DNA of 14,661 nucleotides, from contig JACQVC010000370.1 of the NCBI GenBank assembly GCA_016209995.1, positions 1-14,661 on the forward strand. The letters run 5' to 3'. Source of the stretch: Gemmatimonadota bacterium (GTDB lineage: Bacteria > Gemmatimonadota > Gemmatimonadetes > Longimicrobiales > Gaopeijiaceae). The translations under genes were made by a program, and so were the position numbers. How positions within the stretch are numbered: the first letter of the stretch is position 1; each line of letters opens with the position of its first letter. The notes under the pieces were generated by a model. The model did not search any database. It was not told the origin of the DNA and worked only from the letters and a program-made list of their open reading frames with translations. Shown here piece after piece: positions 6,702 to 13,628 of the stretch.

Positions 6702-8258
6702 CCCCGTTTCGTCGCGTCTCCCAACCACATAGGTGACAGCGACATATACTACCCCGAAGGGGATCAGCGTTCCTGCGGCCTCGGCCACGGGATGCACGTC
6801 CGGGAGGACGTAGCCCGCCGCCAGTGCGGCTCCTGTGGCTGCGGCGCTGGCGAGGAAATAGCCGCGCAGCGTGTGCCGGCGGGGCCCGTGGGGGCCCAGG
6901 GTGCGGCCTAAGGAACGGGAAAGCAGGACCAGCTCGAGCCAGGCCGCGAGACCGGTGGCCAGGCTCAATCCGGCTGCGCCCAGGCCCAGCTCACCGACCT
7001 TCAGGCGATCGAACGGAAGCATGAGGGCGAGTCCGAGGAGCGCGGCCATACCGACACGTAGGGCTGCGAAGCGCGCCGGTGTCCGTGTGTCGCGGAGTGC
7101 ATAGTACGCGGAGGATAGCAGCCGCGCGGAAGTCGTGGCCAGTAGCCCGAGCGCGTATCCGGCGAGGACGAGGTAGACGACCACCGTGTCGGCGGGCCCG
7201 AAGTCGCCCGTCTGGTAAAGCGCGGCCACGATGACATCGCCCAGGAACAGGTAGGCGAAAACCGCCGGCATGACAAAGAAGCCGATTCTTTCCAGTCCGC
7301 CTGCAACCCTGGCCGCCAGTGCGGGCATCGCCTGCGCCCGCATGCGCGAAAGCTCGGGCAGCTCGGCGGCGGCCACCGACATGGCGAATAGACTGACGGG
7401 CAGCATGTACAGCACCTGCGCGTAGCCCAGCGCGGAAACCGCACCAACGGACAGCAGACTCGCCAGCAGGAAGTCGAGCCATCCGCTGATCTGCACGACT
7501 CCGCGGGCCGCCAGGACGGGCACGAAGTTGCGTAGCGCCTCGGATACGCCTGGCACCGCCAGGGAGAGGGACGGCCGGAATGCGCGGAGATGCCGGAAGA
7601 CCCACGGAAGCTGGAAACCGAACTGCAGGAAACCGCCCGCCAGGGCGCCCCACGCCAGCGCCACGGCCAGCCTCGCCCCGGTCAGCCGGATCCCCAGCGC
7701 TACGAGCGTACCGATCATGGCGGCGTTCCACAGGACCGGCGCCACGTACGACACGAAGAATCGGCGATGACTGTTGAGTACCCCGAGGGCCCATGCCGAA
7801 AGCACCAGAACGCCCGTCATCGGGAAGAGGATTCGAACCATGGTGACGGTCACGACCCGACGCTCGTCTGTGAAGCCGGGTAGGAAGACGGATACGAGCA
7901 GCGGAGCCAGGGCCACACCGACGAGAGTGAGCCCTATGGCGACCAGCAGCAACAACCCGAACGCGGCCCCCGCGAAACGCCCCGCTTCTCGTTCCCGTCC
8001 CTGTTCCAACATCTCGGAGTAGACGGGAATAAAGGTCGCGCTCAGCGTCCCCTCGCCCAGGAGGTTCTGGAGCACGTTCGGCATCCGCAGGGCGCCGCGG
8101 AATGCGTCGGCGAAGAGGGAATTCCCGAAGTACTGGGCGAACACGCGCTCCCGGATCAGACCGGCGATCCGGGACAGCAGAATGCCCGCGGCCACCGAAG
8201 CGGGGCCGCGGGCTTGGGTCACGCTGCGGAGAAGCCCGGCCCTAGGGGTTGCGGCCAC
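6672..8258 (-). CDS. murJ: MurJ, lipid II flippase
   Basis: MurJ is a MOP-superfamily membrane protein that flips lipid II across the inner membrane for peptidoglycan synthesis. The 528-residue length and many hydrophobic segments (about 14 expected) fit. The N-terminal region shows the family pattern: LLSRIAGLIRERVFAQYFG (28-45), then ADAFR with Asp51, then PNVLQNLLGEGTLSATFIPV (60-79). The last residues (ETGDQRSEISDL) are hydrophilic, lie beyond the final TM segment and are coded by the palindromic repeat at 6672-6701. The start is GTG 8258, giving a 17-base overlap with the upstream small gene; GTG 8222 is an alternative and neither has a strong Shine-Dalgarno sequence. uvrC follows after 7 bases. 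Confidence 0.95.
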   Translation of the reverse strand: MAATPRAGLLRSVTQARGPASVAAGILLSRIAGLIRERVFAQYFGNSLFADAFRGALRMPNVLQNLLGEGTLSATFIPVYSEMLEQGREREAGRFAGAAFGLLLLVAIGLTLVGVALAPLLVSVFLPGFTDERRVVTVTMVRILFPMTGVLVLSAWALGVLNSHRRFFVSYVAPVLWNAAMIGTLVALGIRLTGARLAVALAWGALAGGFLQFGFQLPWVFRHLRAFRPSLSLAVPGVSEALRNFVPVLAARGVVQISGWLDFLLASLLSVGAVSALGYAQVLYMLPVSLFAMSVAAAELPELSRMRAQAMPALAARVAGGLERIGFFVMPAVFAYLFLGDVIVAALYQTGDFGPADTVVVYLVLAGYALGLLATTSARLLSSAYYALRDTRTPARFAALRVGMAALLGLALMLPFDRLKVGELGLGAAGLSLATGLAAWLELVLLSRSLGRTLGPHGPRRHTLRGYFLASAAATGAALAAGYVLPDVHPVAEAAGTLIPFGVVYVAVTYVVGRRDETGDQRSEISDL

Positions 8259-8529
8259 CAGGAGGAAGGGCCTCGTGCTCCTGCGGGCCCCGTCCTTCGA
8301 GGAGTTTGTGCAGGAATCGACTCTCTTCGTCGAGTCGCTGGAGCTCGCCCGTCAATCGCTCCACCTCGCCTTCGAGCGTGGCCACTCGCTCGGCCAGGAG
8401 GCTCGCCGATTCTCCGCCCTCCGCACGACCTCGCTCGAGCCGCGCCGCCAGCGCGCGGCCTACGTGCGAGTCCAGCACGATGGCCAAAATCGGGATCAGG
8501 AGTGCCAGGATCAGAATGAGCTGCCACAT
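8242..8529 (-). CDS. Small membrane-anchored coiled-coil protein (PspB-like layout)
   Basis: This 95-residue protein has one N-terminal membrane helix (about 2-20; WQLILILALLIPILAIVLD) followed by a positively charged turn. A heptad-rich helix spans about 45-80 (RVATLEGEVERLTGELQRL, then ESRFLHKLLE). A short Pro/Gly tail ends it. One TM segment, a coiled coil and a terminal FLHKLL recall PspB of the phage-shock membrane-stress response, but similarity by eye is weak and no other psp gene is present. The ATG has only a weak ribosome-binding site. The gene lies 60 bases after bshC, with nothing recognised in that gap, and overlaps the murJ start by 17 bases, so co-translation with murJ is plausible. 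An alternative is an unrelated cell-envelope or division-linked coiled-coil protein. Confidence 0.75.
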   Translation of the reverse strand: MWQLILILALLIPILAIVLDSHVGRALAARLERGRAEGGESASLLAERVATLEGEVERLTGELQRLDEESRFLHKLLEGRGPQEHEALPPGGRNP

Positions 8530-8589
8530 GTCCCATCAAGTTACTTCAGTCGCAGCGCCGAGCAACCAGCGCAGTATCGCAAAGACCTG

Positions 8590-10176
8590 CTACGGCCGGA
8601 ACTCGACCTGAAATCGCTGCGCGATGGCCTGCAGCAGCTCATCCCCGTAGCGGACGAGATAGTAGAAAACGTTGAGCACGCGCTCCTGTGGAGTGCCTTC
8701 AGGAAACAGGTGGGCGCGGGCCTTGGTGGCTTGAGAGATGGCGACGTCGTCGCGGCGCTTTACTGCCTGGAGGATTCGGCGCTGCGCATCAGCGAACGCG
8801 GCCAGGGACTCGTTGCGGGCGCGCGTTACCGGTCCCTCGAGGGTAGGGTCAATGCGCCCCGTGGCTTCGGTCAGTTGGCGGGCTCCCGCCTCGATGTCGC
8901 GCCGCAGTGCGGCCAGCACGTCGTCCACCTCCGCCGGCATCTCTCTGCGTGCGATCTCGCTGGCTAACTCATGCGGCGGGCGGGCAAGGTCCGGCAGCTC
9001 GAGGTCGAGCTTGTCCAGGACTTTCTGGTTCTTACGCTCGATCAGCGTGGCTGAGAAGCGCGGAAATACCAGGGGCATCTCCATTCCATGAGCCTCGAAC
9101 AACGTCTTGGTCTGCGCGAAATAGGCCAGCTCCCCCGGTCCGGCAACGTACGCCAGGACGGGCAAAACAGCGCTCTCGACAACCGGACGAAGTAGTGCGT
9201 TGGGGCTGAACCGCGCGACATCGGTGCGCAGGAGGCGTTCCAGATCCGCTCGCGTGAGGATCCGCTCGGAACCGCGTAAGCGATACCCATCCCCTTCACG
9301 AAAGAGCCGCTGACGCCCCTCGAGACCGTTGACGAACAGGTTGAGCCCCTCCTCCTGGAGCGAGACCTGGACGTGGTATCCGGCCTCGACCAGTCGAGCA
9401 GTCTGCTGCTGTACCAGAAGACTGTGATCAGACAGAGCCTCCCGCCGAATCACCGCGGCCCCATCCTCTTTGACCAGGGAGTCCGCTGCATCGACCACCG
9501 AGAAGTCGAAGGGAGCGAAAAGGTCCGCAAACACGTCGTGAAATCCGTCGGCCAGCGTGCGTCCAGCGCGGTATGCCTTCCTGAGCAGGCTGAAGTGACG
9601 TTGGCTAAAGTCAGTGCTGGGAAGCAATTGAATCAGCTGCTCGACGGCGGCTTCGAGCTCCGGGCCGAGAACGCGATCGTGAATCGGAAGCGGGCGGGTC
9701 TCCGTGCTTTCCACGGAGATGACGCGCAAGTCGTTGTTCACATCAGGGATCGTTGCCTGGTTCACTTCCACCCAATCGTGATCCTCGGAGGCGACCCAGA
9801 AGAGAGGAAGGATAGGCCGGTCGAGACAGGCCTCCAGGGCCTGCGCCAGCCTCACGACGCTGAGCGCTTTGTGAATCGTGTAGAGGGGTCCGGAGAACAG
9901 GCCAGGCTGCTGGCCTGTCGTCACGAAGGCGCCGTTTCTCTCCACGAACTCGTGCAGGCGTTCCCGCGCGCGTGGCGAGCTGACTCGCAAAGAGGCAGCG
10001 ATCCTTTCCCGAGTGGGCCGGTCGAAACGTGCGTTCGTTGCCGCCAGCTTGCGCCGGTAGGCGTTCAGATCCCACGGCGAGGCGGCGAAGAAGTTGGTGA
10101 TGACCGCGTCGAGCTTGAGGTAATCCTGGACAAGCCGAGAGCCGTCGATGGGTTGAACGAGGATGTCAAGATTCAC
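8590..10176 (-). CDS. bshC: BshC, putative cysteine ligase of bacillithiol synthesis
   Basis: BshC adds cysteine to glucosaminyl-malate (GlcN-Mal), the last step in making the low-molecular-weight thiol bacillithiol in the cytoplasm. The 528 residues match the family length. Diagnostic motifs are TTGQQPGLFSGPLYTIHKA (86-104) and FWVASEDHDWVE (126-137) in the Rossmann-like core. A helical coiled-coil region (about 390-470) and the end QERVLNVFYYLVRYGDELL are also typical. The start GTG 10176 overlaps the rlmH stop as GTGA and has an excellent Shine-Dalgarno sequence (AAGGAG, 10187-10182) inside rlmH. bshA and bshB, which make the precursor, are not in the window. Reading it beside lipid A genes shows that this Gram-negative-type organism probably uses bacillithiol. 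Confidence 0.95.
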   Translation of the reverse strand: MNLDILVQPIDGSRLVQDYLKLDAVITNFFAASPWDLNAYRRKLAATNARFDRPTRERIAASLRVSSPRARERLHEFVERNGAFVTTGQQPGLFSGPLYTIHKALSVVRLAQALEACLDRPILPLFWVASEDHDWVEVNQATIPDVNNDLRVISVESTETRPLPIHDRVLGPELEAAVEQLIQLLPSTDFSQRHFSLLRKAYRAGRTLADGFHDVFADLFAPFDFSVVDAADSLVKEDGAAVIRREALSDHSLLVQQQTARLVEAGYHVQVSLQEEGLNLFVNGLEGRQRLFREGDGYRLRGSERILTRADLERLLRTDVARFSPNALLRPVVESAVLPVLAYVAGPGELAYFAQTKTLFEAHGMEMPLVFPRFSATLIERKNQKVLDKLDLELPDLARPPHELASEIARREMPAEVDDVLAALRRDIEAGARQLTEATGRIDPTLEGPVTRARNESLAAFADAQRRILQAVKRRDDVAISQATKARAHLFPEGTPQERVLNVFYYLVRYGDELLQAIAQRFQVEFRP

Positions 10177-10655
10177 TGGCTCTCCTTATGATACGGCTCA
10201 CCGCGAAGAATCGTACCCGCGCGGTAGAGTTGTTCGAGGACTACGATCCTGGCCATCTCGTGCGGAAGTGTCAACGCGGAGAGCGCTAGCCGCTGCGACG
10301 CTCGAGTCAGCACGTCTTGTGAGAGTCCAAAGGCTCCTCCGACCGCGATGGCCACACCGCGGCGGCTCCGCAGGGCGAACTGCCCGAGATACGAGGCGAA
10401 TTCTCGCGACGTCCAGGAGGTTCCACGCCGGGTTAACGCCACGAGCTCGAGGTCGCTGGGAACGCGCGCCAGGATTCGCTTCCCTTCGGCGTCGCGAACT
10501 TGTTCGGGCGACGCGGACGCGGACCCCTGGTGTGCGCCGGCTTCCACTTCGAGCAGCTCGAGCTTCCAGTAGCGAGCCGCTCGGACGACGTACTCCCGAG
10601 CGGCCGCTTCGTGCAAGCCCCGCACGGACCCGACGGCCACCACCAGTACGATCAC
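10173..10655 (-). CDS. rlmH: RlmH, 23S rRNA pseudouridine-1915 N3-methyltransferase
   Basis: RlmH is a small SPOUT-family methyltransferase that uses S-adenosylmethionine to methylate pseudouridine 1915 in helix 69 of 23S rRNA on the assembled 70S ribosome. The 160 residues match the family size. The C-terminal half has the expected signature: AVGGAFGLSQDV (103-114), then LSALTLPHEMARIVVLEQLY and RAGTILRGEPYHK, which form the knot and the rRNA-binding end. The start is GTG 10655, overlapping the lpxK stop as GTGA; its end overlaps bshC in the same way. There is no separate promoter, so it should be co-transcribed with lpxK. Confidence 0.96.
   Translation of the reverse strand: MIVLVVAVGSVRGLHEAAAREYVVRAARYWKLELLEVEAGAHQGSASASPEQVRDAEGKRILARVPSDLELVALTRRGTSWTSREFASYLGQFALRSRRGVAIAVGGAFGLSQDVLTRASQRLALSALTLPHEMARIVVLEQLYRAGTILRGEPYHKESQ
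10182..10187 (-). promoter_or_regulatory. Strong ribosome-binding site of bshC inside rlmH
   Basis: AAGGAG reads 10187-10182 on the minus strand, five bases before GTG 10176. It lies within the last codons of rlmH (HKESQ). It fixes the GTG as the bshC start and suggests that bshC is translated efficiently as well as being coupled to rlmH by the GTGA overlap. Confidence 0.8.
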
Positions 10656-11698
10656 GTGCGCGTAGGGTCGGACACCGGCCTGGTCCGCTCCCGCGCGAGT
10701 GAGAAGAGCATTTCGAGCCAGGACTCGAGGTGTTCACCGCCTCGCTCGGGAGCAACCTCGAGGGCGAGAACCCGGGTGTCGCCCAGAACGTCGGCGAAGG
10801 GCGCGAGCTTCACCGCATCCTTCTCGGTGGTGACGATCGTTCTGCTGCCGGCGCGCCGGCGTATCGCAGCGGCATCCGCCAGCGTGTACTTGTGATGATC
10901 GGGGAACCGCAGCAGCTCGACGCGGCGGCCGATGCTGCGCTCGACGGCGGCGGCAACGAGATCCGGACGGGCCACGGCGGCGAGGGTCATCACATCTCCG
11001 GATGGCCCAGAGGCGGGCGAGCCATCCAGGAGCCGCCAGCCGCTCGGCCGCAGCGCCACGAGTGTGACGGGCACATCGGGAGCGATCGCTCGCAGGCGCG
11101 TGGCCACCGCCTCAGCCTGGCTGACGTCCACGGCTCGTCGGGTCACGACAAGAAGGTCTGCGCGACGCAGGGCCGCGGACGGCTCGCGCAGAGGCCCGCG
11201 CGGCAGGAGCCGCGAACCGGGTGGCGCTTCCGCTGCGATCAGCACGACGTCCGCGTCCCGCCACAGCCGGCGATGCTGGAAGCCGTCGTCGAGAATGGCC
11301 AGCTCGGCCCCGTCGCGAGCGGCGGCGGCCACGCCGTCAGCACGGCGGCGCGCGACGTGAACCCGCACGTCTGGATTCCAACGCTGATGCAGCAGGATCT
11401 CGTCGCGTGCGTAGCCTCCGACCGCGAGGGCGACGCGCACACCGCGGTCTCGGAGCTTGCGGGCGAGCCAGGCGCTGACCGGGGTCTTCCCCGTGCCTCC
11501 CAGGGACAGATTCCCGACTGAAAGGACCGGGATGGGTGCTCGTACGGCAGCCAACCAGCTGCGGGCATAGGCCAGGTCGCGAACGTGCACAGCCAGCCGA
11601 AAGGCCAGCTCAGCCGGAAGAAGCGCCATGCTCGCGAGCCCACCGGTGAGCCCGGCATCGCCCGCCCACCAGCGCTGCACCCATTCCTCACCGAACAC
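10652..11698 (-). CDS. lpxK: LpxK, tetraacyldisaccharide 4'-kinase
   Basis: LpxK is the membrane-bound kinase that phosphorylates the 4' position of the lipid A disaccharide made by LpxB, giving lipid IVA. From GTG 11698 the protein has 348 residues. It shows an N-terminal amphipathic/hydrophobic region, the P-loop SVGNLSLGGTGKTP (about 60-73), DDGFQH (137-142), LPRGPLREP, PDHHKYT (266-272) and TTEKDAVKL (about 290-298). Where most LpxK have SRGYG after the P-loop helix, this one reads AVGGYARDE, a noticeable change. The frame is open to 11812, but that part lies inside the upstream acyltransferase gene. GTG 11680, just after GAGGA, is an alternative start whose product VQRWWAG aligns with typical N termini. 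The gene overlaps the acyltransferase stop by 11 bases. Confidence 0.94.
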   Translation of the reverse strand: MFGEEWVQRWWAGDAGLTGGLASMALLPAELAFRLAVHVRDLAYARSWLAAVRAPIPVLSVGNLSLGGTGKTPVSAWLARKLRDRGVRVALAVGGYARDEILLHQRWNPDVRVHVARRRADGVAAAARDGAELAILDDGFQHRRLWRDADVVLIAAEAPPGSRLLPRGPLREPSAALRRADLLVVTRRAVDVSQAEAVATRLRAIAPDVPVTLVALRPSGWRLLDGSPASGPSGDVMTLAAVARPDLVAAAVERSIGRRVELLRFPDHHKYTLADAAAIRRRAGSRTIVTTEKDAVKLAPFADVLGDTRVLALEVAPERGGEHLESWLEMLFSLARERTRPVSDPTRT

Positions 11699-12350
11699 TG
11701 CCCGCCGCCTCGTCCACAAAGCTCGTAATGCGGTCCAGCTCTTCCTGGAGTCGTAGAGCGGCGCGTTCGACCTCCGCGTCCGTCGCGTCCCTGGCCACGA
11801 AGATGGGCTCACCGTACAAGATGCTCAGGTGAGAGAATGGTTTGGGCACGAGGAAGCGGTCCCAGCTTCCGGGCCACCACGCGCGAGTGCAACCTGCGGA
11901 GACGGGAATAATGGGTCGTCCGCTTATCTGTGCGACGACGAGGGCCCCGGTCTTGACCTTGCCACGCGGACCTTGCGGGCCGTCGGGTGTGATGGCCAGG
12001 TCGTGCCCTGCCCTGGCCGCCCTGACCAGGCCCCTGAGCCCCGGCACCGCGCCGCGTGTACTGGACCCTCGAACCGTATCGTACCCCAGATTCTCGATGA
12101 TGCGCGTGATGTACTCGCCGTCGGCGTGCTCACTGACCAGCGCCACGACTCCCTCATGACGGTGATGGTAGGTGAGGGGCAAGAGCCGCCCGTGCCAGAG
12201 GGCAAAGATCACGTTTCCGCCCTGGCGACGGAACCGGAGGTACGCTTCCTCCCCCTTGCAATCCAGCCGGACGGTCGCAAACAGCAGATCGAGCAGCCAC
12301 TTCCCCACGCGCCCCGCCCATGTGTATCTCGCTTTTGCCTCGGTTGTCAT
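11688..12350 (-). CDS. DUF374 lysophospholipid acyltransferase-family protein, LpxJ-like candidate
   Basis: This 220-residue acyltransferase-like protein is of the DUF374 type. An N-terminal hydrophobic helix (about 14-28) would hold it at the inner membrane. Conserved blocks are FALWHGRLLPLTY (49-61), VSEHADGEYITRIIENLGY (72-90), RGSSTRGAVPGL (94-105) and ITPDGPQGPRG (120-130), in the usual order. LpxJ of Helicobacter and Campylobacter, a secondary lipid A acyltransferase that can act before Kdo addition, belongs to this family. Its place exactly between lpxB (disaccharide synthase) and lpxK (4'-kinase) makes a lipid A acyl-transfer role likely, but this is inference; a phospholipid acyltransferase is the alternative. 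The ATG overlaps the lpxB stop by one base (TGATG) with no clear Shine-Dalgarno sequence, which suggests translational coupling. Confidence 0.88.
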   Translation of the reverse strand: MTTEAKARYTWAGRVGKWLLDLLFATVRLDCKGEEAYLRFRRQGGNVIFALWHGRLLPLTYHHRHEGVVALVSEHADGEYITRIIENLGYDTVRGSSTRGAVPGLRGLVRAARAGHDLAITPDGPQGPRGKVKTGALVVAQISGRPIIPVSAGCTRAWWPGSWDRFLVPKPFSHLSILYGEPIFVARDATDAEVERAALRLQEELDRITSFVDEAAGSVR

Positions 12351-13486
12351 CAGCGCCGCAACAGTTCCGCCGCCAGAGTAGCTACGCGCTCCGCCGCGCC
12401 GTAGGTGCCCAGCGCGTCGCGGATCCGCGCCAGGCCTTCCCGCACCCGGGCTCGTTCCGCGCCCTCATCCAGGAGGGGTAGAACGTGCCGGGCCAACGTG
12501 TCGGGCCGGACCTGGCGCTGTACCAGCTCCGGCACGACACGCTCGCCCGCCACCAGGTTGGCCAGGGCGATGTGCGGCACGGCGACGAGACGGCGGGCCA
12601 ACAGGTAGGTGAGCGGATGCGTGCGGTAGGCCGTCACGAACGGCGTACCCTCGAGTGCGGCCTCCAGCGTCGTGGTTCCGGACTTCACGATGGCGGCGCG
12701 AGCATGGCGGAGGAGTGCGCGACTGTCCTCGACGAGTACACTGTCGTCGGCCCTCACTCGATACGCCGCTTCCGGCACCGCGGGAGCGCGCGCTACCGCC
12801 AGTTGCAGCCCGGGAACCGCGCGGGCTACCTGTCTTCCCGCCATCAGGAAGATGTCCAGGTGACGGTCGACCTCCTGAAGACGCGAGCCGGGGAAGAGAG
12901 CCAGGATCGGGCGCTCCGCATCCAGACCGTGGCGACCGGCAAACACGTCACGAGACGGGGGCTCGTCGGTGCGGTCCAGGAGCGGATGCCCCACGAACAC
13001 GGCGTTCACCCCCTCACGCCGCAAGAACTCGACCTCGAACGGGAGCACGACGGCCACGCGATGCGTGTCCCTCGCCAGGCGCCTGACGCGCGATCGGTGC
13101 CAGGCCCACACCTGCGGGGCTATGTAGTAGAGCACGGGGATGCCCGCCCGCCGGGCCGCCCTCGCGATACGCAGGTTGAGGCCGGGGTAGTCGATCGGCA
13201 GGACGAGATCGATGCGGTGTTCACGCAGCAGTCGGATCAGCCGGCGCTCGAGGGACCAGAGGAACGGGAGACTGCCGAGCACCTCGACGAACCCCATTAC
13301 AGCCAGGCGCCTGAAGTCCGTCAGTATCTCGACGCCTGCGGCCGCCATACGCGGCCCACCGGTCCCCAGCAGCTGCGCGTTCGGCCACCGGTTCCGTAGC
13401 GCTCGGGCCAGGCCCGCGCCATGCAGGTCCCCCGATGCCTCTCCCGCGAGCATCAGGATCGACGGCGGCCCGGGTTGGGCCGTCAC
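12350..13486 (-). CDS. lpxB: LpxB, lipid A disaccharide synthase
   Basis: LpxB is a GT-B glycosyltransferase (family GT19) at the inner membrane that joins 2,3-diacylglucosamine-1-phosphate to UDP-2,3-diacylglucosamine, giving the lipid A disaccharide. Signatures are ILMLAGEASGDLHGAGLARA near the start, PIDYPGLNLRIA, YYIAPQVWAWHRSR, LFPGSRLQEV and KSGTTTLEAAL. I place the start at GTG 13486 (378 residues). It overlaps the stop of the 45-residue ORF as GTGA, and the resulting N terminus VTAQPGPPSILMLAGEASGD aligns well with known LpxB. The frame is open up to 13549, but those extra residues overlap the small gene and do not fit the family. Confidence 0.96.
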   Translation of the reverse strand: MTAQPGPPSILMLAGEASGDLHGAGLARALRNRWPNAQLLGTGGPRMAAAGVEILTDFRRLAVMGFVEVLGSLPFLWSLERRLIRLLREHRIDLVLPIDYPGLNLRIARAARRAGIPVLYYIAPQVWAWHRSRVRRLARDTHRVAVVLPFEVEFLRREGVNAVFVGHPLLDRTDEPPSRDVFAGRHGLDAERPILALFPGSRLQEVDRHLDIFLMAGRQVARAVPGLQLAVARAPAVPEAAYRVRADDSVLVEDSRALLRHARAAIVKSGTTTLEAALEGTPFVTAYRTHPLTYLLARRLVAVPHIALANLVAGERVVPELVQRQVRPDTLARHVLPLLDEGAERARVREGLARIRDALGTYGAAERVATLAAELLRR

Positions 13487-13620
13487 TGCACCGTGCCCAG
13501 CAACCAGATGACGGCGATGACCGCGGCGAGCAGGAAGAGAAGTTTCCACGTGGACTTGGCGCGCACGAAGTCCAGACCGACCGCCTTCTTACGCTCTCGC
13601 CGAACTCGGATCAGAGACAT
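13483..13620 (-). CDS. 45-residue single-TM microprotein upstream of lpxB
   Basis: The frame ATG 13620 to TGA 13483 codes 45 residues: a basic N terminus (SLIRVRRERKKAVG), a short polar region (LDFVRAKST) and a hydrophobic helix (about 25-42; WKLLFLLAAVIAVIWLLG), ending TVQ. By the positive-inside rule it would be a tail-anchored protein with its basic N terminus in the cytoplasm. It fits precisely between neighbours: 8 bases after the oxidoreductase stop, with its own stop in a GTGA overlap with the lpxB start. No Shine-Dalgarno sequence is obvious. I do not recognise a family. A role linked to LpxB or lipid A enzymes at the membrane is suggested by position only. Confidence 0.7.
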   Translation of the reverse strand: MSLIRVRRERKKAVGLDFVRAKSTWKLLFLLAAVIAVIWLLGTVQ

Positions 13621-13628
13621 GCTTGTGG

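Noticed and set aside
6665..6745. Longer uvrC start giving 27 extra N-terminal residues
   Set aside because: The extra residues come from the murJ tail and palindrome and do not match the UvrC N terminus, which begins at ATG 6664.
9373..10191. 272-codon plus-strand ORF opposite bshC
   Set aside because: Antisense to conserved BshC blocks; no independent support.
12485..13399. 304-codon plus-strand ORF opposite lpxB
   Set aside because: Antisense to all the conserved LpxB motifs, with no recognisable family or start signal.
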